64,000 nt of DNA from Amycolatopsis sp. CA-126428 (GTDB taxonomy: Bacteria > Actinomycetota > Actinomycetes > Mycobacteriales > Pseudonocardiaceae): contig NZ_PPHF01000118.1 in the NCBI RefSeq assembly GCF_002904335.1, positions 22,604 through 86,603 of the forward strand, given 5' to 3'. Positions 55,944 to 64,000 of the stretch are shown here, piece after piece. A program made the position numbers and the translations under genes. Position 1 is the stretch's first letter. The number at the start of each line of letters is the position of its first letter. The notes beneath the pieces are model-generated. The model was not told the DNA's origin and did not search any database. It saw only the letters and a program-made list of their open reading frames with translations.

Positions 55944-56499
55944 GGCGCTCGACCGGGCGATGCGCGTGTTCTGGGAGTACGGCTACGCCGAGACCTCGCT
56001 CGACACCCTCGGCCGGGCCACCGGCCTGGGCCGCGGCTCCCTGTACGGCGCTTTCGGGGCCAAGGACGACCTGTTCCGCCGGTCGCTCGAACGGTACGGC
56101 GCGCTCTACGAGCACCGCTACGAAGAGGCTATCGCCGCCCACGCCGGTGATCCCGTCGCCGCCGTCGGTGCCTTCTTCGACGTGGTGCTCGACCGGATCG
56201 CCGACCCCGGTGTGCCGGACGGGTGTCTCGTCGTGCAGTCGGCCGCGCAGCTGCCCACGCTGTCGCCGGAGTCGCGGGAAGCGGTCAACCGGGCCGTGAC
56301 CGCGCAGCGCCGACGAGTCCGCCGGGCCCTGGACGCGGCGTCCGCCGACCACGAACCGGCGGAACTCGAAAGCCTGGTGTTGCTCGTGGTCGGCGTCCAG
56401 CACGCCATCGTGGTCCTGAGCCGCACCGGCGCCCCGGCGGCCGACCTGCGCTCCCTCGCCGCGGCGGGGGTACAGGCGGTCGCCGACCGGCTGGCCTAG
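55912..56499 (+). CDS. TetR-family regulator of the MFS/hydrolase operon
   Basis: A 195-residue repressor with helix-turn-helix ALDRAMRVFWEYGYAETSLD then TLGRATGLGRGSLYGAF (residues 10-46). The GTG at 55912 has a GGAAGGAG ribosome site and lies within the hydrolase gene, so the three genes are translated as a unit. It shares a CTAG stop with the HxlR gene. The palindrome at 53654-53704 is a plausible binding site. Confidence 0.9.
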   Translation: MSGRKQFDVDEALDRAMRVFWEYGYAETSLDTLGRATGLGRGSLYGAFGAKDDLFRRSLERYGALYEHRYEEAIAAHAGDPVAAVGAFFDVVLDRIADPGVPDGCLVVQSAAQLPTLSPESREAVNRAVTAQRRRVRRALDAASADHEPAELESLVLLVVGVQHAIVVLSRTGAPAADLRSLAAAGVQAVADRLA

Positions 56500-56885
56500 A
56501 CGACGGCGTCGGTGCAGCTCATCGCCGGGGTCGTCTCGCTGCGGGTGCGCCGGAGGTGAGCTTCGCCCCAGACCCGGACTCCCTCGACGACGGGCAGGAG
56601 AGTTGTCCCGTAAGGAGTGAGCCGGTAAAGCACGCGCGCCGGGACCGGTCCGGTCACCACGCGTTCGACGAGGCCGTCGGCTTCGAGCTCGCGCAGCTGT
56701 TCGGCCAGGACCTTGGCCGTGATCGGCGTGCCCCGGCGGCGGAGGCCGGCGAAGTGGCACTCGCCGTGGGCGAGCCAGTAGAGCAGGGTCAGCTTCCACT
56801 TCCCGCCGATCGCGGCGAACGCCGCGGCCATCGGACAGCCGGGCAGCGGGTTGGGACGGTTACGTGCAGGTGCCTTCTTGTCCAC
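56496..56885 (-). CDS. HxlR-family winged-helix regulator
   Basis: A 129-residue regulator of the HxlR type. CPMAAAFAAIGGKWKLTLLY then WLAHGECHFAGLRRRG is the family signature, with a redox-sensitive Cys often found in such proteins at this place (CPM). The wing region is GPVPARVLYRLTPYG. The GTG at 56885 follows AGGGGAGCACC; an upstream ATG at 56915 would overlap the divergent gene's start. It is 28 bases from that divergent secreted-protein gene and could control it. Confidence 0.88.
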   Translation of the reverse strand: MDKKAPARNRPNPLPGCPMAAAFAAIGGKWKLTLLYWLAHGECHFAGLRRRGTPITAKVLAEQLRELEADGLVERVVTGPVPARVLYRLTPYGTTLLPVVEGVRVWGEAHLRRTRSETTPAMSCTDAVV

Positions 56886-56913
56886 GGCGGTGCTCCCCTC
56901 GGATAGTCGGACC

Positions 56914-57492
56914 ATGACCGTGCCATACAGAAGAGCTTTGATCGCCGGCCTTTCGGCCCTCCTGCTGATCGCGACGGCCGCGTCGACCTCGCCCGCGTCG
57001 GCTGCGTTGCCGGCGAGCGCCGCCGGCCAGCAAGACTTCGCGTGGGAAATCGGCACGTGGCGCAGCACCGTGCGGGTGCTCGCCGAGCCGCTGTCGGACT
57101 CCGCGGACACCTGGCTCCAGTTCGCGGGCACCAGCACCGTGCGGCCCCTTTTGGACGGGCGCGCGAACGTCCTCGAGTTCCAGGTCTCCGGGCCGAACGG
57201 GCGCATCGACGCCCTCAACATGCGCCTGTACGAGCCGCAGGCCCAGCGCTGGAGCCTGACGTTCATCAACATCCGCGACGGCTTGCCCACCCCGGCGGTG
57301 TACGGCGGCTTCCACAACGACACGGGCGAGTTCTACGGCGACGACCAGCTCGGCGGCCACCCGATCAAGGTGCGGTTCCTCATCTCCCGGCCCACCCCGG
57401 ACGAGGCGAGGTTCGAGCAGGCGTTCTCGGCTGATGGTGGGACGACGTGGGAAACGAACTGGCTGGCCGTGGATCGCCGGATTCGCCGGTGA
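56914..57492 (+). CDS. Secreted protein of lipocalin-like fold (DUF1579-type)
   Basis: A 192-residue exported protein. The signal peptide is ALIAGLSALLLIATAASTSP. The mature part has FAWEIGTWRSTVRVLAEPL, VLEFQVSGPNGRIDALNMRL and RFEQAFSADGGTTWETNW, a pattern of beta strands like DUF1579 or related lipocalin-like proteins of unknown ligand. The ATG at 56914 lacks a good ribosome site. It is divergent from the HxlR gene. Confidence 0.72.
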   Translation: MTVPYRRALIAGLSALLLIATAASTSPASAALPASAAGQQDFAWEIGTWRSTVRVLAEPLSDSADTWLQFAGTSTVRPLLDGRANVLEFQVSGPNGRIDALNMRLYEPQAQRWSLTFINIRDGLPTPAVYGGFHNDTGEFYGDDQLGGHPIKVRFLISRPTPDEARFEQAFSADGGTTWETNWLAVDRRIRR

Positions 57493-57581
57493 AGTGACGC
57501 CGGAGCGCCTTGGGCGTTGTAACGGTGGCGTCCGGGCTGCGACTGCAGGAGTGTCAGCTGCCCCGGGGCGGGAGGTCGGCC

Positions 57582-58519
57582 ATGGTGCGACTTCGGGTTG
57601 TTTTCGCCACTGGCCTGGCGGCCGCACTGACTGCCGTATTCGTCACGCCTGCCCATGCCGCACTTCGCAGCGGTCTGATCGCATTCAGCAGGCAGGTTGA
57701 CGGCGGCGGCGCGAACGTCTTTCTCGCCCGCCCCGACGGCTCGAAGAGCCGTCCGGTTTCTCTTCCCTACCCGGCCGAGGACTTCGGAGCGCCGGCGTTT
57801 TCCCCGGACGCCACCCGGCTCCTGATCGGCAACACCCTGCGCTTCGATGGAGCGGGTGAGTTGCTGCCGTTCCGGCCGCTCGTCGTGGACGTGAACGGAC
57901 ACGGCGCCACGCTGCTCGATCCGCCTGGAGCGCCGTTCGACATGCTCTGCCGGGCGTGGTCACCCGACGGTCGGCGGGTGCTGTGCGGCTTCGGCGGCGC
58001 GGATCCGGGGCTCTTCACCGTCCGTGCGACCGACGGTGGCGCTCCGATCCGGCTGACGACCGCCCCGGCGGGCGTCCAGGAAACACCCGGGGACTTTTCG
58101 CCGGACGGTCACCGCGTGGTGCTGATCCGGACCAGCCCGGGTACCGAAGAGACCGCGCTGTTCACCGTTCGCGCGGACGGCACAAAGCTGAAGCAGCTCA
58201 CGCCGTACGGAGCCGAGATCGGTCACGAGTTCGCTGACGCGCGCTGGTCGCCCGACGCCGGGACATCCTCTTTGCCTCACCGCAAGGGAAACTACTGCTC
58301 GCTCACCCGGATCGGCCCGGGCTGACCGCGATCGAGCTCGCGGTGCACGGCTCGTACTTCGCCTTCGCCCCGGCCTGGTCCCCGGACGGCGCCAAGATCG
58401 TGTTCTCGATGTCACGCGATGGCCAGGAAGACGTCTACACCGCGAACCGCGACGGCAGCGACGTCACTCAAGTCACGGCCACGACCGACTTCGAGTCGTT
58501 CTCGGACTGGGGTGGATAG
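57582..58519 (+). pseudogene. Secreted TolB-like beta-propeller gene, frameshifted
   Basis: The frame opens at ATG 57582 with a GGGAGG ribosome site and a signal peptide (VVFATGLAAALTAVFVTPAH). Propeller repeats APAFSPDATRLLIGN, CRAWSPDGRRVLCGF, DFSPDGHRVVLIRTS and ARWSPD follow. At about 58258 the frame breaks (CCCGACGCCGGGACATC instead of the expected GACGGCCGG). In the shifted frame the propeller resumes as DILFASPQGKLLLAHPDRPG, then PAWSPDGAKIVFSMSRDG, and ends at TAG 58517-58519. A one-base deletion explains everything. It is either a pseudogene or a sequencing error. Confidence 0.8.
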
Positions 58520-58549
58520 CCGAATGCGTAGCCCGATGTCCCGGCTGGT

Positions 58550-58927
58550 TCAGTCTGCGGTGCTTTCGTGGGCTTCGCGGGCAGCGAGCAGTTCGGGCAG
58601 GTGTTCGCGGCTCCAAGCGCACTGGGCCGCCATCGGTTCGAAGAGCGTGTGGCCCAGCGCAGTCAGTTCGTACTCGACCCGCGGTGGGATCTCGGGGTAG
58701 GCGGTGCGCGTGATCAGCCCGTCCCGCTCCAGCGCCCGCAGCGACTCGGTGAGCACCTTGGGCGTGATGCCCCGCAACGGCGTCTGGAGCTCGGAGAACC
58801 GCCGGGGCCCCGATCGCAAGCACGTGATGATCTTGGCCGTCCACTTGTCACCGATGCGCATCGGTGCCGCGACGGGGGCGCAGTCGGCGAACATGTCGGG
58901 GTCCAGCGGCTCACTCACACTCTCCAC
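58550..58927 (-). CDS. HxlR-family regulator
   Basis: A 125-residue HxlR protein: RIGDKWTAKIITCLRSGPRR then FSELQTPLRGITPKVLTESL is the winged helix, and RVEYELTALG the wing. The GTG start at 58927 has no ribosome site; a GTG at 58918 with GGTGGAGAGT is a close alternative. It diverges from an NAD(P)H-binding-protein gene, an arrangement in which HxlR proteins commonly control the divergent gene in response to quinones or diamide. Confidence 0.87.
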   Translation of the reverse strand: MESVSEPLDPDMFADCAPVAAPMRIGDKWTAKIITCLRSGPRRFSELQTPLRGITPKVLTESLRALERDGLITRTAYPEIPPRVEYELTALGHTLFEPMAAQCAWSREHLPELLAAREAHESTAD

Positions 58928-58932
58928 CGTAC

Positions 58933-58946
58933 GTAACTATCGTTGC
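58933..58946. promoter_or_regulatory. Candidate HxlR operator
   Basis: GTAAC-TATC-GTTGC, an imperfect inverted repeat of the size used by HxlR dimers, in the 99-base gap between the HxlR gene and the divergent oxidoreductase genes. Confidence 0.4.
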
Positions 58947-59026
58947 GGAAACCAAGGGCTCGCCCCGTAGCGTCCGCGGCATCGGCAGGTGATCGAATCC
59001 CTGCCCAGCCGAACGGAGTGAGCGCA

Positions 59027-59689
59027 GTGAGCAAGATCGTCGTTTTCGGGGCCGGTGGCCGCGCGGGACGTCACGCGGTGGCCGAGGCCACGGCCCGGGG
59101 TCACCAGGTCACCGCCGTCGTGCGTGACCCGCGGCAGCACCCGGACCTGGCCGGGACCGGGACGGCCGTGGTCGCGGGCGACGTCACCCGGCCGGACAGC
59201 GTGGCCGAGGTCGCCGCGGGCCACGACGCGGCCGTCAACGCCGCGGCGCGGCTGGACGTGCCGGCGGAAACCTTCTTCCCGGCCGCCGCCCGCGCGCTGC
59301 TGGACGGGCTGGCGCGGGCCGGTGTCGGGCGGTTGGTCGCGATCGGGATCGGCACGGTGCTGGAGACCGCACCCGGTGTCGCGGTGCACGACGACCCCGG
59401 GTTTCCCGCGGAGGGCCGGGCGTTCTCGCTCGGGCACGCGGCCGGGCTCGCGGCGTTGCGCGGAGCGGACACCGACATCGATTGGGTGGTGCTGGCCCCG
59501 CCGGCCGTCGTCTTGGACAACGAAGCGGCACGCACCGGCCGGTACCGGACGGGCGGCAGCCGGATCTTGCCCACGGACGATGCGGCGCCGTTCTCCTACG
59601 CCGATCTCGCCGTCGCCCTGATCGACGAGGTCGAGACCCCGAAGCACCATCGCGCCCTGATCGCGGTGGCGGGTGTGCCGTGCGCATAG
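59027..59689 (+). CDS. NAD(P)H-binding NmrA/SDR-like protein
   Basis: A 220-residue atypical SDR of the NAD(P)-binding type. KIVVFGAGGRAGRHAVAEAT is the nucleotide-binding loop (GxxGxxG), VAGDVTRPDSV the following conserved strand, and PTDDAAPFSYADLAVALIDE the C-terminal part. Such proteins act as redox sensors or reductases. The GTG at 59027 follows GGAG by 8 bases; a GTG at 59018 is an alternative. It is divergent from the HxlR gene and overlaps the LLM-class gene by 10 bases. Confidence 0.87.
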   Translation: MSKIVVFGAGGRAGRHAVAEATARGHQVTAVVRDPRQHPDLAGTGTAVVAGDVTRPDSVAEVAAGHDAAVNAAARLDVPAETFFPAAARALLDGLARAGVGRLVAIGIGTVLETAPGVAVHDDPGFPAEGRAFSLGHAAGLAALRGADTDIDWVVLAPPAVVLDNEAARTGRYRTGGSRILPTDDAAPFSYADLAVALIDEVETPKHHRALIAVAGVPCA

Positions 59690-60621
59690 GAACGAACGTC
59701 GGCCTCGAAATCGATGGGCCCAAGTCGATGGCCGACATCGTCGACGAGGTGCGTCACGTCGCGGAACTGGGGCTGGGTGGTGCGTGGTGGGCCGAGCGGC
59801 ACACCGCCGACGCGCTCACCGCCGCGACGGTCGCCGGGCTCGCCGTGCCGGGACTGCCCCTCGGGACGGCCGTCGTGACCACCTACCCGCGCCACCCGCT
59901 GACGCTGGCCAGCCAGGCCCTGAGCGTGCAAGCGGCCATCGGCAACCGCCTCGCCCTCGGCATCGGACCCGGCCACCGGCAACGCGTCGAATCGGTGTAC
60001 GGACTGCGTTTCGACCGCCCGGCCCGGCACACTCGCGAGTATCTCGGCGTTCTCGTGCCCCTGCTGCACGGCGAGACGGTCGAGTTCAACGGCGAGATGT
60101 ACCAGGTCGCGGGGCAGACGTACACGCCGGACGCGCTACCGCCGTCCGTGCTCCTTGCCGCGCTGGGCCCGGTCATGCTGCGCATCGCCGGTGAACTCGC
60201 CGACGGAACCGTGGCCGTATGGACCGGCCCCCGAACGGTCGAAACCCATGTCGCCCCGCGGATCACTGCGGCCGCTGAGGCTGCGGGGAAGCCTGCACCG
60301 CGCATTGTGGTCAACCTGCCCATCGCCGTCACGGACGACGCCGACCAGGCAAGAGCCTGGGTCAGCGCCCATTTCGGCGGAGCCGGCCTGGTGCCGAGCT
60401 ACCGGGCGCTGTTCGACCGGGAGGGCGTGCGCGGACCGGCGGAGGTCGTGGTGGTCGGCGACGAACACGAAGTGGGACAGCAACTTCACCGCTACGCCGA
60501 CGCCGGCGCCACGGAGTTCATCGCCGTGCCGTTCGGATCGCGGGAGCAGATCGACCGCACTCTCGCGTTCCTCGCCCACGTCAACCGTGAGGTCGGCCCT
60601 GGGTCACCGTCTGAGGCATAG
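59680..60621 (+). CDS. LLM-class F420-dependent oxidoreductase
   Basis: A 313-residue luciferase-like monooxygenase-fold protein. GGAWWAERHTADALTAAT, LGTAVVTTYPRHPLTLASQA and LALGIGPGHRQRVESVYG are signature segments of the TIGR03564-type F420-dependent subfamily. It should use coenzyme F420 to reduce or oxidise a small substrate. The GTG at 59680 lies inside the previous gene, so both are cotranslated under HxlR control. Its 3' end overlaps the PstS-like gene by 18 bases. Confidence 0.9.
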   Translation: MRIGTNVGLEIDGPKSMADIVDEVRHVAELGLGGAWWAERHTADALTAATVAGLAVPGLPLGTAVVTTYPRHPLTLASQALSVQAAIGNRLALGIGPGHRQRVESVYGLRFDRPARHTREYLGVLVPLLHGETVEFNGEMYQVAGQTYTPDALPPSVLLAALGPVMLRIAGELADGTVAVWTGPRTVETHVAPRITAAAEAAGKPAPRIVVNLPIAVTDDADQARAWVSAHFGGAGLVPSYRALFDREGVRGPAEVVVVGDEHEVGQQLHRYADAGATEFIAVPFGSREQIDRTLAFLAHVNREVGPGSPSEA

Positions 60622-62424
60622 GGGGCCGGCGTCGTCGGCGCAGGCGTAAAAACGGAATGCGGCCAGCGCACCGTAACTCTCGCGAGTAAACAGGAAGTTC
60701 TTGAACGCACCGGCCAGCGATCCCGGCTCGGACCCGGCGAGACTGTAAACGTACTCAACGGTCCAGAACGGGTAGCCGTGCTCCCGGATGTCGGCGAAGG
60801 TTCCCTCGCGGCCGTCCAGGGTGATCTTCTTGACACCACCCGCCTGGTCCACATCGGACACACTCGCGTACCCGATCGCGCCGTCCAGGTTGGCCACCCG
60901 GTCCAGCAGGTCGCCGGTCGAGCCTTGCTCGCACACGATCGGCGACCCGGGCGGAGTACCCGGACGCAGTTCCCGGCACGAGTCCGACGTCGGGGCCGCC
61001 TGCCGGACCGGGGTCGCGGGATTGCCGCCCAGGACGTACTTTTCCAGGGCCTGGCGGGTCCCCGAGTCGGTGGACCGGCCCACGACGCGGATCGCGCCGG
61101 TGTCGTGCGGGTTGTGGGTGATGTCGCTCCAGGTGTGCGCCGCGCCGGTGAAGATCCGCCGGGCGTCCGCTGCCGGCAGGGCGCCGACCGGCACGTCCGC
61201 GCCGGCCACGAACGTGAACGGCACGATCGCCAGCGGCTCGGCCACCAGGTCGCGGAACTGCGGATCGTCGAACCGGCCGTCGGACAGCGCGAGCTGCCCG
61301 GTCCCGCTCTTGCCGGCGGCCACCAGGCGTTCCAGCCCTTCCCGGCTGCCGGGCGTGCGGACCTTGACCGACGCTTCCGGGCAGTACGCGCCATACGACC
61401 CGGCCAGCGCCGTGGTGGCCCGGCTGAACGCGGTCGACCCTTCGACACTCAAGGCCCCGGACGCGCACACGACGCCTTCGGGGAGCTTGGTGAACGGCGT
61501 GACGTTGTTGAGCAGCAGCACCACCGCGAACGCCCCGGCGCAGAGCGCGGCCAGGCCGCCCCACGCGAGGGTCTCCGGCCGGATCTTCTCCCGGCCTTGA
61601 CGGGTCGTGATCCGGCCCTCGCGCAGCCCGCCTTCGACCACGACCTGGTGATTCGTCCCCGGCTTCGTGCCCGACAGCACGATCACCAGCTTGAACGAGT
61701 CGTCCGGCCGGAGCGGGACCGCGGGCAGCTTCACCCGGTCCCGCTCGATGCCGGCCTCGCCCAGCCCGGTCAGCACCCGCTCCAGCACCGCGGGCTCGAA
61801 CTCGGTGGCGTCCACGGACACCACCGTCCGGCCCGGGAAGTACAGGCTGAGCGGGGAGACGTAGTCCTCCTGGCGCAGCGGCGCGCCGCCGGTGTTCTTG
61901 ATCCGGACGACCACGACACCGGGATCGGCCACGGCGTGGTGCTCGCTTTCCAGCCGGACGCTCTCGCCGACGTCGACACCGAACGGGGCGTCGATCCGGA
62001 CCCGGCAGGACAGCACCCGCTCGCGCCGCGTGCGCACGACGGACGCGACCATGGCGGTGATCGCGACCGCGGCCGCGGCCAGCAGGCCGGTGATGCCGAT
62101 CGTGCTGATGGCCGCTTCGGCGACCCAGCGCCGTTCGGTGATCCCGAGCACGGCGGCCACCACCGCCACCGCGCCGAGACCGGCGCCGAGGACGATCCGC
62201 TGGCGGGTGGTGCGCCGGCGCGGGGCGGCGTGGTTGAGCACCACGTCGGACAGCCGGCGCGCCCCCTCGGCCGTGGACGGCCGCGCCTGCATGGCGCGGC
62301 CGATCCGGGCTTCGGCGGTGGCCACCCGCTCCTCGATCCAGGCGGGCTCGGAGCCCGGGTAGGCGGCCTGGTGCAGCTGCCTGGAGAGGTCCCGGGTGCC
62401 GCGCTGCGGGTCAGTGCCCGCCAT
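60604..62424 (-). CDS. Membrane protein with extracytoplasmic PstS-like domain
   Basis: A 606-residue protein. Two helices near 77-95 and 106-130 and a third near 289-310 flank a cytoplasmic or surface beta-rich part (SCRVRIDAPFGVDVGESVRL). The C-terminal 280 residues resemble the phosphate-binding protein PstS: GVVCASGALSVEGSTAFSRA, VAAGKSGTGQLALSDGRFDD, IFTGAAHTWSDITHN and VGRSTDSGTRQALEKYVLGG. Fused to membrane helices it is more like a sensor or anchored receptor than an ABC-transporter subunit. Its start overlaps the partner gene by 14 bases. Confidence 0.82.
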   Translation of the reverse strand: MAGTDPQRGTRDLSRQLHQAAYPGSEPAWIEERVATAEARIGRAMQARPSTAEGARRLSDVVLNHAAPRRRTTRQRIVLGAGLGAVAVVAAVLGITERRWVAEAAISTIGITGLLAAAAVAITAMVASVVRTRRERVLSCRVRIDAPFGVDVGESVRLESEHHAVADPGVVVVRIKNTGGAPLRQEDYVSPLSLYFPGRTVVSVDATEFEPAVLERVLTGLGEAGIERDRVKLPAVPLRPDDSFKLVIVLSGTKPGTNHQVVVEGGLREGRITTRQGREKIRPETLAWGGLAALCAGAFAVVLLLNNVTPFTKLPEGVVCASGALSVEGSTAFSRATTALAGSYGAYCPEASVKVRTPGSREGLERLVAAGKSGTGQLALSDGRFDDPQFRDLVAEPLAIVPFTFVAGADVPVGALPAADARRIFTGAAHTWSDITHNPHDTGAIRVVGRSTDSGTRQALEKYVLGGNPATPVRQAAPTSDSCRELRPGTPPGSPIVCEQGSTGDLLDRVANLDGAIGYASVSDVDQAGGVKKITLDGREGTFADIREHGYPFWTVEYVYSLAGSEPGSLAGAFKNFLFTRESYGALAAFRFYACADDAGPLCLRR

Positions 62425-63112
62425 CGCCGGCCTCCTCGCCGCCGGTGCATTCGGGGCAGCGGCCCGACATGCCGTCCAGCACGTAGGACGCCTCCAGCAC
62501 GGCCTCCCACATGACCCGCTTCGGTCCCTTGCCGCGGCCGTCCCCGGCGTTCAGGAACTTCTCGACGACGATCTCCCAGTGGTCCTGCGCGGTCGGCCAG
62601 TCCCCGTCGTGCCGCAGCGCGAACCGGATGCCGAAGTAGTCCGGGACCTCGAAGCCGTGCCTGCCGTACTGCAGGCGGTCCAGCAGCGGGATGGCCCCGA
62701 TGCGCCGGCCGGCCGCTCGCCCGCGCGAGCGCCGGAGGCTCCGGTTGTCCGTCACCTCGGACACCACGTAGCCGGCGACGGCACCCGCGAACCCGGTCAC
62801 CACCAGCCAGCCCGAGATCGACAGCGGCAGCGCGACCCAAGGCGCCTCCGTCTCCCACGGCGAAGCGATCTGCACGCTGACGTCGTAGGCGGTTCGGCCC
62901 CCGATGACCAAGGCGTTGAGGGTGAAGAGACCGGCGAAGGCGGCCAGGATGTAGTAGCCGCGGACGCGGAGCCAGTACTGGATGCCGGTGTGCCGGCCGA
63001 GCGAGCGGCGACGACGCCGGAGCAGCGCCGCCAGCGTTTCCCGCCTCGGCGGGTCGACCTCACCCGGTTCGCTCGGGTCGGCCGCGCGTACCGTCTGCTG
63101 TGCCGACATCAT
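62411..63112 (-). CDS. Membrane partner of the PstS-like protein
   Basis: A 233-residue protein with two helices (YYILAAFAGLFTLNALVIGG at about 52, and ISGWLVVTGFAGAVAGYVV at about 100) and a basic stretch after each. The C-terminal part is soluble and ends with Cys219-Pro-Glu-Cys222. I do not recognise the family beyond actinobacterial hypotheticals. Its 3' end overlaps the PstS-like gene by 14 bases, so the two are cotranslated and probably form a complex. Confidence 0.7.
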   Translation of the reverse strand: MMSAQQTVRAADPSEPGEVDPPRRETLAALLRRRRRSLGRHTGIQYWLRVRGYYILAAFAGLFTLNALVIGGRTAYDVSVQIASPWETEAPWVALPLSISGWLVVTGFAGAVAGYVVSEVTDNRSLRRSRGRAAGRRIGAIPLLDRLQYGRHGFEVPDYFGIRFALRHDGDWPTAQDHWEIVVEKFLNAGDGRGKGPKRVMWEAVLEASYVLDGMSGRCPECTGGEEAGDGGH

Positions 63113-63182
63113 GCCCGCTCGGTTCCCTGCCCCACAGCCGAAAGCTACCCCGGGTGGAGGCCCGGGACCGGCCCCTTGCCCG

Positions 63183-63214
63183 GGTGTCCACCTTCCGTTC
63201 GTCTCGTGGACACC
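63183..63214. terminator. Hairpin next to the PstS-like remnant
   Basis: GGTGTCCAC and GTGGACACC around a 14-base loop, starting 10 bases past the remnant's stop codon on the minus strand and about 70 bases upstream of the membrane-partner gene. Confidence 0.45.
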
Positions 63215-63223
63215 GGGGACCGG

Positions 63224-63496
63224 CTACGGCGACCTCTTGAGGTAGCGGCGGACGCCGCCAGGCAGGGTGCCCATGCCGTTGGCGGCGTTGCGTTGCCCGA
63301 ACGCGGTGTACACCGCGGGCGCGGACTTCGCGATGAAGGCGTAGAACAACGCCGTCGTGCCGGACTGGCCGGCCCGGCCCAGCAGGGTGATCGGCCGGTC
63401 CGGCAGGGACTTCCCGCCGTTGGTCGCGGTGATCGCCGGGTCGCTCCAGCGCGTGATGTCGCGGCTGAAGATCCGGCCGATCGTCCCGTGCCATGT
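63224..63496 (-). pseudogene. Truncated PstS-like remnant
   Basis: About 90 codons without a start codon. RIFSRDITRWSDPAITATNG is the PstS domain signature, followed by LPDRPITLLGRAGQSGTTAL and FYAFIAKSAPAVYTAFG, ending GGVRRYLKRSP. It is the C-terminal half of a paralogue of the domain in the gene at 60604. Upstream, toward 63620, a different frame (RAADGPVAVATHAYRRRIEA and HGLERFRAAVAAAD) has coding character but no start codon either and is of unknown origin. The join lies near 63491. Confidence 0.65.
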
Positions 63497-63950
63497 CCGC
63501 GGCGGCGACCGCCGCGCGGAAGCGCTCGAGCCCGTGCTGCGCTTCGATCCGGCGGCGGTAGGCGTGCGTGGCGACCGCGACCGGCCCGTCGGCGGCGCGG
63601 AGGACTCGGTCCGGGGCGGTCCGGACTAGCTGGAACGAGGATCCCGCTTCACCTGGCTACGCCCCGGCGCGTGCGCGGACGCGCCGGGAAGGCGCTTTCC
63701 CGTGATCACATCGGGAAGATCGGCGTGGAGTGGGCAAAGTCAGCCGCCTGCTGAGCGGGCACGCCCGTCGCGGCGAGCCGTGTGAAGGCATGGCCACCCC
63801 GGTTTTCCCACGGGATCGGGCGGCCCGATGTCCGATCAGCCGATCCCGCGCCTGTCGCCGGAAGTTCACCGGATCGGTACGTTCGTGGTCGCCTTCCGGC
63901 GAAGCGTGGCCGCCATCATTCCCGGTGCCCGTACGAGACGAGGAGGTTCC
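63497..63950. other. Gene-poor stretch with a fragment of unknown origin
   Basis: The minus-strand frame covering about 63491-63640 has GC3 bias and reads like part of a helical protein, but it is bounded by a TAG near 63650 and lacks a start. The rest (63650-63950) shows no gene. A short palindrome ATCGGGC-G-GCCCGAT lies near 63815. The final 50 bases should hold the promoter of the partial gene at the window end. Confidence 0.4.
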
Positions 63951-64000
63951 GTGCCCGCTTCCCTGCTTTCCCGGACCGCGCAGCGGCTCGCCGTGACCGT
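63951..64000 (+). CDS. Start of a gene cut by the window end
   Basis: GTG at 63951 with a strong GAGGAGG ribosome site 6 bases upstream opens a frame reading MPASLLSRTAQRLAVT. A basic start with a following hydrophobic turn would fit a signal peptide. Only 16 codons are visible, so nothing more can be said. Confidence 0.5.
   Translation, partial: MPASLLSRTAQRLAVT

Noticed and set aside
1..64000. Prophage, insertion sequence, integrase or CRISPR array
   Set aside because: I looked for transposase or integrase motifs, terminal inverted repeats with target duplications, and spacer-like regular repeats. None was found; the only tandem array is the degenerate 52-bp repeat, which has no spacers.

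Overview
The window is very GC-rich actinomycete DNA. The signs are GTG and TTG start codons, dense TetR, HxlR, PucR and SARP regulators, F420-type and ClpX-zinc-finger proteins, and a spore-protein GerW-like gene. The mix fits a Pseudonocardiaceae member such as Amycolatopsis, but the genus is an inference. It reads as chromosomal accessory DNA. I see no rRNA, insertion sequence, integrase or CRISPR array. The only tRNA is the selenocysteine tRNA.

Bases 1-9.9 kb hold a VanZ/RDD membrane protein, a small MT0933-type antitoxin-like protein, a membrane sulfatase-fold enzyme, a secreted streptogrisin-like protease, and small stress or metabolic genes with TetR regulators and clear operators. From 10.3 to 12.8 kb a TetR gene with a perfect operator is fused by ATGA overlap to a Tet(X)-like flavin monooxygenase, followed by a hydrolase. 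From 15.1 to 17.9 kb a lipoprotein class A beta-lactamase diverges from a LysR gene that overlaps a second serine beta-lactamase-like gene; a textbook T-N11-A site lies between them. A degenerate 52-bp tandem repeat follows (17971-18282).

From 19.5 to 23.6 kb lies a complete selenocysteine cluster: selD diverges from selC-selA-selB, and the encoded CCA end of tRNA-Sec shares its last A with the selA start codon. From 23.6 to 27.3 kb are two XRE regulator/short-chain dehydrogenase modules. From 27.4 to 34.6 kb are CsbD, a Na+/H+ antiporter, a zinc-finger protein, a P450 and a large secreted GH78 rhamnosidase with a LacI-type operator. From 34.6 to 38.2 kb is a membrane-anchored DJ-1/PfpI protein, a small membrane protein and a NarL-type two-component system.

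At 38.3-42.3 kb a GT4-GT2 double glycosyltransferase is directly followed by a HemN/HemW-like radical SAM protein, the pair I consider most likely to be an undescribed pathway. Secreted GH25 and SGNH enzymes follow, then a strong hairpin ahead of a ClpX-zinc-finger/HTH protein, a DUF574 methyltransferase, and a giant HEAT-repeat protein with an overlapping 31-codon reading frame. At 49.9-53.6 kb a SARP-NB-ARC-TPR regulator diverges from a small secreted protein with the cysteine pattern of tendamistat-type alpha-amylase inhibitors.

From 53.7 to 60.6 kb there is an MFS/hydrolase/TetR operon, two HxlR regulators, a frameshifted TolB-like gene, and an NAD(P)H-binding protein overlapping an LLM-class oxidoreductase. 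The window ends with a membrane-anchored PstS-like protein, its overlapping partner, and a truncated PstS-like remnant. Tail-to-tail gene pairs are unusually tight: five of the thirteen convergent pairs share one palindromic CTAG that supplies TAG stops on both strands.
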